A stretch of DNA of 64,000 nt, taken from NCBI RefSeq assembly GCF_001571325.1, contig NZ_BCTO01000009.1, positions 1 to 64,000 on the forward strand. Reading direction: 5' to 3'. Under the pieces are notes generated by a model. It was not told the DNA's origin and did no database searches. It saw nothing but the letters and a program-made list of their open reading frames with translations. The position numbers and the translations under genes were made by a program. The DNA comes from Delftia tsuruhatensis NBRC 16741 (GTDB lineage: Bacteria; Pseudomonadota; Gammaproteobacteria; Burkholderiales; Burkholderiaceae_C). Positions 1-9,036 of the stretch are shown here, piece after piece (the first letter of the stretch is position 1; each line of letters begins with the position of its first letter).

Positions 1-3
1 GGA

Positions 4-18
4 AGGCGCAAAGCGCCT
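4..18 (-). terminator. Possible hairpin at the end of cphA
   Basis: A perfect 6-bp inverted repeat (AGGCGC, AAA loop, GCGCCT) lies directly against the cphA stop codon. The window ends before any U-tract could be seen, so its role as a terminator is inferred from position only. Confidence 0.35.
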
Positions 19-2597
19 CAGGGGGTGTTTTCACCCGCCACATGGCGGCGAAGATGCTCCAGGGCTTCCTCGACCTGATCCACCAGCACCAGGCACAGGT
101 CGCCGGGCGTCAGCCGCGCCAGCGCGTGGTCGATGGCGTTGAACTCGCCCTGGATCTGGGTCACGTAGCCGGTGCGCGGTGCGCCTTGCAGGCCTTGCTG
201 CAGCAGGGCCAGGACTTCACCGTCGGCGCGGCCGCGCTGGCAGGCATCCTGGTAGAGGATGACGTCGTCGAAGGCGCGGCCCAGAATCTGGGTCTGCTCG
301 GTGATGTCCTGGTCGCGGCGGTCGCCCGCGCCGCTGATGACCACGCTGCGGCGCTGGGCCGGCATGGCATCCACGGCCTGCACCAGGGCGCGGATGGCGT
401 CGGGGTTGTGGCCGTAGTCGGCGATCAGCGTGGCGCCACGGTAGTCCATGACGTTGAAGCGTCCGGGGGCGTTGTCGCTGTCGTTGACGAAGCCGGCCAG
501 CCCGCGGCGGATGGTCTGCCACGGCAGGCCCACGCCCCAGGCGGCGGCGATGGCGGCCATGACGTTCTCCACCTGGAAGGTGATGGTGCCGTTGCGCGTG
601 ATGGGGATCTCGCGCAGGGCGATGGTCTCGCGCCACGAACTTTCGGCCGCAACGATGCTGTCGCCGTCCACGTAGACCACGCGGTTGCCCTGGGCGCGGT
701 GCGTGGCCATCACGGGGTGGTGGCGGTCGGCCGCGAAATAGATGACCTTGCCCGGCGAGGTGGAGGCCATGGCGGCCACCAGCGGGTCGGCGGCGTTGAG
801 CACGGCATAGCCGTCGGCGGCCACGTTCTGCACGATGACGCGCTTGAGCACGGCCACGTCTTCCACCGTGGTGATGTAGTTCAGGCCCAGGTGGTCGCCC
901 GCGCCCACGTTGGTGACCACGGCCACCTGGCAGCGGTCGAAGCCCAGGCCTTCGCGCAGGATGCCGCCGCGCGCGCATTCGAGCACGGCCGCATCGGTCT
1001 CGGGGTGGGCCAGGGCGTTGCGCGCGCTGCGCGGGCCCGAGCAGTCGCCGCTGTCGATCTGGCGGCCGTTGACGTAGACGCCGTCGGTATTGGTCATGGC
1101 CGTGCGCCAGCCATGCGAGGTGAACAGGTGGGCGATCAGGCGCGTGGTCGTGGTCTTGCCATTGGTGCCGGTGACGGCCACCAGCGGGATGCGGCCATCC
1201 TGGCCGGGTGCGAACAGCTCATCGACCATGGGCACGCCCACGTTGCGGGGCTTGCCGAAGGACGGCGCCAGGTGCATGCGCAGGCCCGGTGCGGCGTTGA
1301 CTTCGACGATGCCGCCGTTTTGCTCCTCCAGCGGGCGCAGCATGGTCTCGCAGACCACGTCCACGCCGCAGATGTGCAGGCCGATGGTCTGGGCGGCCTC
1401 GACGGCGCGCGCGGCGATGTCGGGGTGCACGTCGTCCGTCACATCGGTGGCGCTGCCGCCCGTGGACAGGTTGGCGTTGTTGCGCAGCACCACGCGCTGG
1501 CCCTGGGCCGGCACGGATTCGGGCGTGAGCCCTTCTGTGGCGATGCGCGCGATGGCGATGTCGTCCAGGCGGATCTTGGTCAGCGCCGTGCCGTGGCCCG
1601 AGCCGCGGCGCGGGTCCTGGTTGACCAGCTCGACCAGTTCGCGGATGGTGTGCTGGCCGTCGCCCAGCACCTGGGGCGGCTCGCGGCGCGCAGCGGCCAC
1701 CAGCTGGCCGCCGACCACCAGCAGGCGGAAGTCGTGGCCCGGCAGGAAGCGTTCGACCATGATGTCGTCGCCGAATTCCGAGGCGGTGGCAAAGGCGGCC
1801 TTGAGCTGCTCGTGCGTGGTGATGTTGACCACCACGCCCTTGCCCTGGTTGCCGTCCTGGGGCTTGACCACCACGGGCAGTCCCACTTCCTGGGCCACGA
1901 GCCAGGCTTCTTCCACGTCCTTGACGGGGCGGCCCAGCGGCACGGGCACGCCGGCGGCGTGCAGCAGGCGCTTGGTCAGGTCCTTGTCCTGGGCGATGGA
2001 CTCGGCCACGGCGCTGGTCTGGTCCAGCTCGGCGGCCTGGATGCGGCGCGCCTTGGAGCCCCAGCCCAGTTGCACCAGCGAGCCCGAGGTCAGGCGGCGG
2101 ATGGGAATGCCGCGCGCCACGGCCGCATCGACGATGGAGCCTGTGGAGGGGCCGATGCGCTCGTCCTCGTCGAGTTCACGCAGCTCGGCCACCACCTTGT
2201 CGGCGTCGAAGGGCGTGTCGGCCAGTGCCGACTGCAGCAGCGCACCGGCCTGTTCCATGGCCAGGCGGCCCACAGATTCCTCGGTGTACTCCACCACCAC
2301 CTGGTAGGTGCCGGCTTCCACGGTCTCGTGCGTGCGGCTGAAGGTCACGGGGCAGCCGGCCTGGGCCTGCAGCGACAGGGCCGCCACTTCCAGCACATGG
2401 GCCAGCGACAGGCGCTGGTCTGCACCGTGCGGCTGCAGCGTGCCGATCTTGGGAAAGCGCGCGCGCAGCCGGTCCTCGAACCCTGCCAGGGCCGAGTAGT
2501 CACAGTCGCCGGGCTCGCATTGCACGATGGCTTCGATGGCGGTGCTGCGGGTCCAGAGATTGGGGCCGCGCAGGGCTCGGATGCGGGTGATCTGCAT
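18..2597 (-). CDS. cphA: Cyanophycin synthetase CphA
   Basis: An 859-residue enzyme that builds cyanophycin, a polyaspartate chain with arginine on each side chain, in the cytoplasm. The N-terminal domain is followed by an ATP-grasp domain (about 210-470, with KPQDGNQGKGV) that adds aspartate. A Mur-ligase-like domain follows, with an intact P-loop GTNGKTTTT near residue 475, which adds arginine. A full Mur-ligase C-terminal domain is present (ADYGHNPDA, SGAGDRRDQD). Length is normal for CphA. I chose the ATG at 2597, beginning MQITRIRALRGPN, because that is where family similarity begins; an in-frame start 16 codons upstream is less likely. It lies 66 bp downstream of cphA' on the same strand, so the two are probably co-transcribed. 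Confidence 0.95.
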   Translation of the reverse strand: MQITRIRALRGPNLWTRSTAIEAIVQCEPGDCDYSALAGFEDRLRARFPKIGTLQPHGADQRLSLAHVLEVAALSLQAQAGCPVTFSRTHETVEAGTYQVVVEYTEESVGRLAMEQAGALLQSALADTPFDADKVVAELRELDEDERIGPSTGSIVDAAVARGIPIRRLTSGSLVQLGWGSKARRIQAAELDQTSAVAESIAQDKDLTKRLLHAAGVPVPLGRPVKDVEEAWLVAQEVGLPVVVKPQDGNQGKGVVVNITTHEQLKAAFATASEFGDDIMVERFLPGHDFRLLVVGGQLVAAARREPPQVLGDGQHTIRELVELVNQDPRRGSGHGTALTKIRLDDIAIARIATEGLTPESVPAQGQRVVLRNNANLSTGGSATDVTDDVHPDIAARAVEAAQTIGLHICGVDVVCETMLRPLEEQNGGIVEVNAAPGLRMHLAPSFGKPRNVGVPMVDELFAPGQDGRIPLVAVTGTNGKTTTTRLIAHLFTSHGWRTAMTNTDGVYVNGRQIDSGDCSGPRSARNALAHPETDAAVLECARGGILREGLGFDRCQVAVVTNVGAGDHLGLNYITTVEDVAVLKRVIVQNVAADGYAVLNAADPLVAAMASTSPGKVIYFAADRHHPVMATHRAQGNRVVYVDGDSIVAAESSWRETIALREIPITRNGTITFQVENVMAAIAAAWGVGLPWQTIRRGLAGFVNDSDNAPGRFNVMDYRGATLIADYGHNPDAIRALVQAVDAMPAQRRSVVISGAGDRRDQDITEQTQILGRAFDDVILYQDACQRGRADGEVLALLQQGLQGAPRTGYVTQIQGEFNAIDHALARLTPGDLCLVLVDQVEEALEHLRRHVAGENTP

Positions 2598-2663
2598 AGT
2601 GTCTTCTTTCGGAGGGCAGGCCCGCGTCGCCGGGCCTGCCTGCATGTCATCGTGTGGTCGGGC

Positions 2664-4865
2664 TCAGGCGGCGGCGGTGGAAACCGCAGCGGCGGCCGGC
2701 GTGTAGTCGAAGGTCTTGATGCCGGCGACGATGAGGTCGGGGGCAATGTCCATGGACCACGCCGCGGCAATGGCAGCGAGCAGGGCCGGCGTGTCCGGGC
2801 GCAGGCCGCCGGGCAGGCTCAGCGCGTCCAGCGTGCCCAGCACGCGCTCGGCGGCGCCCGTGGCCAGGATCACCTGGTTGCCGCGCACGAAGACGGCACG
2901 GCCTTCGCTCTCGCAACGGTGGGCCGCTACCACGGGGCTGTCTGCCTGCATCGAATAGAACAGCACCTCGCCGTCGCACAGGCGGGCCAGGTCGGCCACC
3001 TGTTCGATGTCGGCATTGAGCACGCCCGCGCCTTCGTCCAGCACCACGTCGATCTGGGTGCGCATCACGCGCGTCATCTGCGACTGCTCGTGCACGTCAT
3101 GGTCGGGCAACTGCTCGAAGCCGTCCATGTCGGTGACCACGCCGACCAGGCAACGGTCGTAGGCCAGGCCTTCCTCCAGGATGGAGCGGGCCGTGGTCTG
3201 GATGACGGCGGCCTGGGCCAGGCGGTTGGTCAGCAGGCGGTGGGCGCCGGCCCAGTTGGCGGTATTGGTCTTCTGGGTCTGGCGGTTGGACAGGAACATG
3301 CCTTCGCTGCTGGCCACGCCCGTGAGCTTGCCCGACAACTGCAGCAGCCAGCCCACCAGGCGGGCCGTGAAACCGTTGTTGCGCGTGCCGGCAATGCCGA
3401 CCAGGGGGATGCGGCCGGCGCCCGTGCCCTCTTCGGTGCGCGGGAACAGGTGGTCGGCGATGGCCATGCCCACGGGGCGCGGCGCGCCGCTGGTGGGCTT
3501 CAGATGCATCAGCAGGCCGGGGCCGGCGTTGACTTCGAGGATGGCGCCGCCCTGCTCCTTCATGGGGCGCGAGACGTCCTGCAGGATCATGTCCATGCCC
3601 GCGATGTCCAGGCCCACGATCTTGGCGGCCAGCGTGGCCATGTAGGCCACTTCGGGATGGACTTCGTCGGTGCAGTCGATGGCCATGTTGCCGTTGCGCT
3701 GCAGCAGCACGCTGGTGCCCTGGGCAGGAATGGTGTCGGGCGTGACGTTCTGGCGCTTGAGTTCCAGCTTCACGGCCGGGGCTTCGAGGTTGATCCAGTC
3801 CAGCGGGTATTCCTGCTCGGGGCCGCGACGCGGGTCCTGGTTGACCACGGCGACCAGTTCGCGAACCGTGGACTTGCCATTGCCGGCCACGCTCACGGTC
3901 TCGCCACGGCAGGCGGCAACCACCTTGCCGCCCACCACCAGGATGCGGTGCTCGGTGCCGTCGATGAAGCGTTCGACGATGACGTCCGAGCCTTCGGGCT
4001 GGGCCAGCGCGAAGGCGGCCTTGATGTCGGCCTCGTCGCGCAGGTCCAGCGTCACGCCGCGTGCGTGGTTGCCGTCCGAGGGCTTGACGGTGACGGGAAA
4101 GCCGATGTCCTGCGCCACTTCCCAGGCTTCCTCGGGGCTGTGGACGATCTGGCCTTCGGGCACGGGCACGCCGCAGGCGGCCAGCAGGCGCTTGGTGAAG
4201 TCCTTGTCCTGGGCAATGCCCTCGGCGATGGCACTGGTCTGGTCGCTCTCGGCGGTCCAGATGCGGCGCTGCGCGGCGCCATAGCCCAGTTGCACGAGGT
4301 TGCCGTCATTGAGGCGGATGTGGGGGATGCGGCGCTCGCCGGCCGCATCGACGATGCAGCCCGTGCTCGGGCCCAGGTAGCGGTCGTTGATCTCGGTCTT
4401 GATGGCCTTGATGGCGGCCTTCAGGTCGAAGGGCTCGTCATTGATGGCGGCCATGATCAGCCTGTGGCCATGGGCCAGGGCCGTGCGCGCCACGGTTTCC
4501 TCGGGGCAGCGGAAGACCATGCGGTACACGCCGCGCTGCGAGATCTCGCGGGTCTGGCCGAACTCGGCAGGCATGCCCGCCAGGTTCAGCAGCTCGATGA
4601 TGATGTGCTCCAGCACGTGGCCGCACCAGGTGCCGCCTTCCAGGCGCTGGATGAAGCCGCCGCGCTCGCCCACGCCGCAGTGGTGCTCGACCAGGTCGGG
4701 CAGCCAGGCCGTCAGGCGCTCGTTGAAACCGGGAAGCTTGTTCGAGGGATAGTCCTCCAGCTCGCCCAGATCCAGCCAGACCTCCAGCACGGGACGGTAG
4801 GTCCAGACGCTGGGTCCACGCAGGTAGGTGGTGCGCAAGAGTTGGATGTCTTTGAATTTCGCCAT
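2664..4865 (-). CDS. cphA': Second cyanophycin synthetase-like protein CphA'
   Basis: A 733-residue paralogue of the downstream CphA. The N-terminal region and ATP-grasp domain look complete (KPSDGNHARGV, VERFIDGTEHRILVVGG, EVNAGPGLLMHL). The Mur-ligase half looks catalytically broken. The P-loop position near residue 490 reads GTRNNGFTA instead of GTNGKTTT, so the phosphate-binding lysine is lost. The protein also ends about 125 residues earlier than CphA, without the Mur-ligase C-terminal domain. Paired cphA' and cphA genes are known in other betaproteobacteria such as Cupriavidus. The ATG at 4865 is chosen; a TTG three codons upstream is possible. Inference: it may still handle aspartate addition or priming, but is unlikely to ligate arginine itself. 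Confidence 0.88.
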   Translation of the reverse strand: MAKFKDIQLLRTTYLRGPSVWTYRPVLEVWLDLGELEDYPSNKLPGFNERLTAWLPDLVEHHCGVGERGGFIQRLEGGTWCGHVLEHIIIELLNLAGMPAEFGQTREISQRGVYRMVFRCPEETVARTALAHGHRLIMAAINDEPFDLKAAIKAIKTEINDRYLGPSTGCIVDAAGERRIPHIRLNDGNLVQLGYGAAQRRIWTAESDQTSAIAEGIAQDKDFTKRLLAACGVPVPEGQIVHSPEEAWEVAQDIGFPVTVKPSDGNHARGVTLDLRDEADIKAAFALAQPEGSDVIVERFIDGTEHRILVVGGKVVAACRGETVSVAGNGKSTVRELVAVVNQDPRRGPEQEYPLDWINLEAPAVKLELKRQNVTPDTIPAQGTSVLLQRNGNMAIDCTDEVHPEVAYMATLAAKIVGLDIAGMDMILQDVSRPMKEQGGAILEVNAGPGLLMHLKPTSGAPRPVGMAIADHLFPRTEEGTGAGRIPLVGIAGTRNNGFTARLVGWLLQLSGKLTGVASSEGMFLSNRQTQKTNTANWAGAHRLLTNRLAQAAVIQTTARSILEEGLAYDRCLVGVVTDMDGFEQLPDHDVHEQSQMTRVMRTQIDVVLDEGAGVLNADIEQVADLARLCDGEVLFYSMQADSPVVAAHRCESEGRAVFVRGNQVILATGAAERVLGTLDALSLPGGLRPDTPALLAAIAAAWSMDIAPDLIVAGIKTFDYTPAAAAVSTAAA

Positions 4866-5083
4866 GTCGGTCAACGGGTAAGCGTGAACGACGACCCGGA
4901 TTCGGATCGCCGGAGAATGGGAGAGGATTGTGCGCCCAGAAAACCCATGCGCAGTGTTGTCAGCCTAAACCAGGGTTGGCGCGTTGAGCAGGGTATGCCG
5001 TGCAACGCGCGGGATATCCACCGGGGAGCTGCGGTTGCCCGCATGACACCAGGAGCCGCCAGGGGCGGGAAAAACAACTCAAC
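4866..5083. promoter_or_regulatory. Divergent intergenic region between cphA' and the ABC exporter
   Basis: This 218-bp gap must hold the promoters for the leftward cphA'-cphA pair and the rightward exporter-DUF1854 pair. I found no convincing -35/-10 pair on either strand and no clear operator palindrome. A G-rich stretch about 15-20 bp before the exporter start could serve as its ribosome binding site. Confidence 0.4.
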
Positions 5084-7378
5084 ATGCAAGAACACCATTC
5101 TGTGGACGTTTCGGCCTTCCTTGCCAGCCCCCGCGGGGCTGAGCTGCGAGCCAGGCTCGCTTCCAATGAAAACGTGCTGGCCCTCGCCACGGTTGACCTG
5201 ACCCTGGATATGCGCTTCGGCGAAGGCTGGGTTGTCCTGACCAACCAGCGCCTCATCGCCTGTGATCCTGCGGATCAGCGATGGAGTGAGTGGATACTCT
5301 CTGTCGATCAGAATTTGCGTACGCTGGACCACGGCGGCGTGGGCAACCTCGAATTGCATGGTCCTGCGGCTCGGCTGGCGCTGTGGCGCTTCACCTTGCG
5401 CCACCAGGCGGGCGTATTGCGCCTGCTGCAACAGTTCGATCACCAGCGTGAGCGCATGGCGCGTGGCGAGGACTTCGACGGGCCCGAGGACGATGTGCCC
5501 CGCTGCCCGGCCTGCCAGACCGAGCTGCCGCCCGAGGCCGACGAATGCCCGGCCTGCGCGCGCCAGCAGGGTCCGCAGACCTCCACCTGGGTGCTGCTGC
5601 GCCTGTGGCGCTTTGCCCATCCCTACCGGCACCAGCTGCTGCTGGGCTTTTTGCTGACCCTGGCCTCCACGGGCGCCACCCTGGTGGCGCCCTACCTGAC
5701 GATTCCCATCGTGGACAAGATCCTGATCCCGTTCCAGAACGGGCAGCAGATCGACAGCAGCCTGGTGGTCTTCTACCTGAGCGGCCTGCTTGCGGCGGCG
5801 CTGGTGGCCTGGGGCCTGGGCTGGGCGCGCACCTTCGTGCTGGCCAAGGTCTCCGAGCGCATTGGCTCGGACCTGCGCACGACCACCTACAACCACCTGC
5901 TGACGCTGTCGCTGGACTACTACGGCAGCAAACGCACGGGCGACCTGATGGCGCGCATCGGGGCGGAAACAGATCGCATCAATTTGTTTCTATCCTTGAA
6001 CGCGCTGGATTTCGCCACCGATGTGCTGATGATCGTGATGACCTCGGTCATCCTGTTCTCCATCAATCCATGGCTGGCCCTGGTCACCCTGGTGCCGCTG
6101 CCCTTCATCGCCTGGATGATCCACCTGGTGCGTGACCGCCTGCGCACGGGCTTCGAGAAGATCGACCGCGTCTGGTCCGAGGTGACCAATGTGCTGGCCG
6201 ACACCATTCCCGGCATCCGTGTGGTCAAGGCCTTCGCCCAGGAAAAGCGCGAGGCCGACCGCTTCGCCCAGGCCAATCTGGTCAACCTGCAGGCCAACGA
6301 CAAGGTCAACAAGACCTGGTCGCTGTTCACGCCCACGGTGACGCTGCTGACCGAGATCGGCCTGCTGGTGGTCTGGGGCTTCGGCATCTGGCTGGTGGCG
6401 GGCGGCCAGATCACGGTCGGTATCCTGACGGCCTTCATCGCCTACATCGGCCGCTTCTACAGCCGCCTGGATTCGATGAGCCGCATCGTCTCGGTCACAC
6501 AGAAGGCGGCAGCCGGCGCCAAGCGCATCTTCGACATCCTGGACCACGTGAGCAACGTGCCCGACCCGGTCAACCCGGTCAAGCTGCCGCGCGTGCAGGG
6601 TGCCATCACGCTGGACAACCTGACCTTCCGCTACGGCAGCCGCGCCGTCATCAAGAACCTGGATCTGCAGATTCGCCCGGGTGAAATGATCGGCCTGGTC
6701 GGCCACAGCGGCTCGGGCAAGAGCACCCTGGTCAACCTGATCAGCCGCTTCTACGACGTGAGCGAAGGCTCCATCCAGCTCGACGGCGTGGATATCCGCC
6801 GGCTCAAGGTGTCGGACTTCCGCAGCAACATCGGCCTGGTGCTGCAGGAGCCCTTCCTGTTCTTCGGCACCATTGCCGAGAACATCGCCTACGGCAAGCC
6901 CGACGCCACGCGCGAGGAAATCGTGGCGGCCGCGCGTGCGGCCCATGCCCATGAATTCATCCTGCGCCTGCCGCACGGCTATGACTCCCTGGTCGGCGAA
7001 CGCGGCCAGGGCCTGTCGGGCGGCGAGCGCCAGCGCATCTCCATCGCGCGCGCGCTGCTGATCGACCCGCGCATCCTGATCCTGGACGAGGCCACTTCTG
7101 CCGTGGACACCGAGACCGAGAAGGAAATCCAGAAGGCGCTGGACAACCTGGTGCAGGGCCGCACGACGATTGCCATTGCCCACCGCCTGTCCACGCTGCG
7201 CAAGGCAGACCGCCTGGTGGTCATGGACCGGGGCGAGATCGTGGAAGTGGGTCCGCACGACGAACTGATGGAAAAGCAGGGCGCCTACTGGCGCCTGTAC
7301 CAGGCCCAGGCGCGGCGCGCCGAAGAGGATGCCCAGGCCGCAGGCCTGACCCTGGTCGCAACCACCATCGAGGAATAA
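5084..7378 (+). CDS. Cyanophycin-associated ABC exporter with PH-like and zinc-ribbon N-terminus
   Basis: A 764-residue fused permease-ATPase half-transporter of the exporter type. Residues 1-135 form a soluble domain with a beta-rich stretch ([14 protein letters not shown]) resembling bacterial PH-like domains. A zinc ribbon follows with cysteines 141, 144, 155 and 158. The membrane domain spans about 178-460. The ATPase has Walker [10 protein letters not shown] (about 540), signature LSGGERQR (about 643), Walker B ILILDEAT and H-loop AIAHRLST. The ATG at 5084 is preferred over an upstream in-frame ATG at 5000, because the extension is Cys/Pro/Arg-rich and looks non-coding. It diverges from cphA'-cphA and is followed 3 bp later by the DUF1854 gene; this pair is a known companion of cyanophycin genes. 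The substrate is unknown. Confidence 0.85.
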   Translation: MQEHHSVDVSAFLASPRGAELRARLASNENVLALATVDLTLDMRFGEGWVVLTNQRLIACDPADQRWSEWILSVDQNLRTLDHGGVGNLELHGPAARLALWRFTLRHQAGVLRLLQQFDHQRERMARGEDFDGPEDDVPRCPACQTELPPEADECPACARQQGPQTSTWVLLRLWRFAHPYRHQLLLGFLLTLASTGATLVAPYLTIPIVDKILIPFQNGQQIDSSLVVFYLSGLLAAALVAWGLGWARTFVLAKVSERIGSDLRTTTYNHLLTLSLDYYGSKRTGDLMARIGAETDRINLFLSLNALDFATDVLMIVMTSVILFSINPWLALVTLVPLPFIAWMIHLVRDRLRTGFEKIDRVWSEVTNVLADTIPGIRVVKAFAQEKREADRFAQANLVNLQANDKVNKTWSLFTPTVTLLTEIGLLVVWGFGIWLVAGGQITVGILTAFIAYIGRFYSRLDSMSRIVSVTQKAAAGAKRIFDILDHVSNVPDPVNPVKLPRVQGAITLDNLTFRYGSRAVIKNLDLQIRPGEMIGLVGHSGSGKSTLVNLISRFYDVSEGSIQLDGVDIRRLKVSDFRSNIGLVLQEPFLFFGTIAENIAYGKPDATREEIVAAARAAHAHEFILRLPHGYDSLVGERGQGLSGGERQRISIARALLIDPRILILDEATSAVDTETEKEIQKALDNLVQGRTTIAIAHRLSTLRKADRLVVMDRGEIVEVGPHDELMEKQGAYWRLYQAQARRAEEDAQAAGLTLVATTIEE

Positions 7379-7381
7379 GCC

Positions 7382-7885
7382 ATGTCCACTGCCCAACATT
7401 GCGCCGCCGGCGCCGATCTGAGCCGCGTACGCGTGGAGCGCAACGCCCATGGCCGCCTGGTGCTGATCCTGGCCGACGGCACGCGCCATGAATCCGTGGT
7501 GCCCGTGCGCGCCTTTCCCATTGCCGCGCCGCTGCAAGGCCTGTCCCTGGTCTGTGCCGATGGCAAGGAGGCGCTGTGGGTGGACCACATGGACCACCTG
7601 CCCGCGCAGGCCCGCACGCTGATCGAGCAGGATCTGGCCGTGCGCGAGTTCGTGCCCGTCATCCAGCGCATCCGCAAGGTGTCCAGCTATTCCACGCCCA
7701 GCACCTGGGACCTGGAGACCGACCGCGGTCCCGCGCAGCTCGTGCTCAAGGCCGAGGAGGATATCCGCCGCCTGTCGGGCCGCACGCACCTGATGATCAC
7801 CAGCCAGGACGGCGTGCAGTTCAGCGTGCCCGACAGCACGGCGCTGGACCGTGCCTCGCGCAAGATGCTGGAGCGTTTCCTCTAG
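7382..7885 (+). CDS. Cyanophycin-associated DUF1854 family protein
   Basis: A 167-residue soluble protein without signal peptide or membrane segment. It fits the DUF1854 family, which is repeatedly found beside cyanophycin synthetase genes. Visible features are an acidic middle (LPAQARTLIEQDLAVREFVP) and a serine/threonine-rich turn before a final beta-rich segment (THLMITSQDGVQFSVPD). The start codon lies 3 bp after the exporter stop, so the two are translationally coupled and likely work together. No catalytic motif is evident. A role in regulating or docking the exporter, or in polymer metabolism, is inference from location alone. Confidence 0.8.
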   Translation: MSTAQHCAAGADLSRVRVERNAHGRLVLILADGTRHESVVPVRAFPIAAPLQGLSLVCADGKEALWVDHMDHLPAQARTLIEQDLAVREFVPVIQRIRKVSSYSTPSTWDLETDRGPAQLVLKAEEDIRRLSGRTHLMITSQDGVQFSVPDSTALDRASRKMLERFL

Positions 7886-8041
7886 CGCCTGGTCAGGGTG
7901 GTTTCGGGGTTTACCCTTGGTTTGAGGCAGGCCTGGGCGTCTTTCAAAAAAAAGCGCTTCAGTTCTTTCAGGTTCTGTCGATGATGAGGCGACGGCGGGA
8001 AATTCCCGCCCACAGCACACATCCAGCAAGAGGGTCGAGCC

Positions 8042-8476
8042 ATGCCAATTCCACCTGTTGACCGATCGCCCATACCGTGGCGCCCGCAAAGCGCCGATCT
8101 GTACTCCACCGGCGCGTCGGGAGCGGTGCCCGTGCGTCCCGTGAACGCTGCCAATCCTGTCGAATCCACGGACCGCATCGGCGAAGGCCGTGTGATTCGC
8201 GATCCTGAAAAACCGTCCGTGGTGGACCAGGAAAACCGCGACTGGACGCTGGCCGAGGAGATCAAGCAGAAGGAAGAGGTCGAGGAGCCGCCCAAGGAGC
8301 CGATTTCCAAGCAGCTCATCGAGTTCATCCAGTCCATGTGGCGCGCCAGCGCCATGGCCGTGGAGCAGGCCCAAGAGGTCAGCAAGGCCGATGACGTGGC
8401 CCGCAACAAGCTGCAGGTGCGCGAGGAGCCGTTGACCTATTCGGAACCCAAGGTCAAGCGTACCGGCGGACTTTGA
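8042..8476 (+). CDS. Hypothetical protein, 144 residues
   Basis: I do not recognise a family. The N-terminal third is proline-rich and probably disordered. Residues 67-88 are very acidic and lysine-rich, ending in a PPKEP motif. Residues 90-125 are likely one amphipathic helix (SKQLIEFIQSMWRASAMAVE). The C-terminus is basic. There is no signal peptide or membrane segment. An AGAGGG-like ribosome binding site lies just before the ATG, and codon use matches the neighbours, so it is probably a real gene. It sits 156 bp after the DUF1854 gene on the same strand and converges with the EF-hand gene 24 bp away. Confidence 0.65.
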   Translation: MPIPPVDRSPIPWRPQSADLYSTGASGAVPVRPVNAANPVESTDRIGEGRVIRDPEKPSVVDQENRDWTLAEEIKQKEEVEEPPKEPISKQLIEFIQSMWRASAMAVEQAQEVSKADDVARNKLQVREEPLTYSEPKVKRTGGL

Positions 8477-8500
8477 GTGTCAGTGGCTGAATGCGCAGGC

Positions 8501-8974
8501 TCAGTCCTTTGAGCCTTCGCCTTCCTTCGTGTCCCTGGCAGCGGACACGGCTGCGGCATGCTCGGCGGCCTTTGCCTCTTCGGCCTGCGCCTTGGCCTTC
8601 GCCTTGTCGCGCTCGGCGCGGTACTTGACGGCAAAGGCCTGCACCTCCGCATAGGAGACGTAGCCGTCCTTGTCGGTGTCGGCCTCGTCGAAGGCCGCCG
8701 CCAGGCGCGGGAACAGCGCCACTTCGGCACGGCTGAGCTTGCCGTCCTTGTTGAAGTCCAGCATCTTGAATTCGCGCTGGGCCTTGATTTCCCCCTTGGT
8801 CAATGGCGCCGGGCTGGCCGAGGCCTGTCCGGTGGACGCCTTGTCGGCCGTCTCGGCCGCCTGCGCGCGCGCGGCGGGCAGCATGAAGGCGCTGGTCAGC
8901 AGGACGGCAGCGGTGGCCTGCAGCACAGGCGGCCGGCGCAGCAGGGCGGAGCGGTTCATGAGGGGAAAATGCAT
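8501..8974 (-). CDS. Exported EF-hand protein
   Basis: A 157-residue protein with a probable Sec signal peptide (hydrophobic stretch about 18-37, cleavage after ARA or AQA). It has two calcium-binding EF-hand loops, DFNKDGKLSRAE (73-84) and DTDKDGYVSYAE (99-110), each with acidic residues at positions 1, 3, 5 and 12. The tail (120-150) is a Lys/Ala/Glu-rich helix. It is probably periplasmic or surface-associated and binds calcium; no enzymatic activity is apparent. The ATG at 8974 is preferred over the ATG at 8959 because an AGGTG sequence precedes it. It lies 62 bp downstream of the 5'-nucleotidase on the same strand. Confidence 0.75.
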   Translation of the reverse strand: MHFPLMNRSALLRRPPVLQATAAVLLTSAFMLPAARAQAAETADKASTGQASASPAPLTKGEIKAQREFKMLDFNKDGKLSRAEVALFPRLAAAFDEADTDKDGYVSYAEVQAFAVKYRAERDKAKAKAQAEEAKAAEHAAAVSAARDTKEGEGSKD

Positions 8975-9036
8975 GGCACCTATTTGGGCATGGAACCGGT
9001 GTCTGCAAGCCAGGGCTGTGCGCCCTTTGCAATTGT

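Noticed and set aside
42..5201. A 1719-codon open frame antisense to cphA and cphA'
   Set aside because: It mirrors the codon structure of the synthetase genes at high GC; the translation is Gly/His/Val/Ala-rich and has no recognisable domain.
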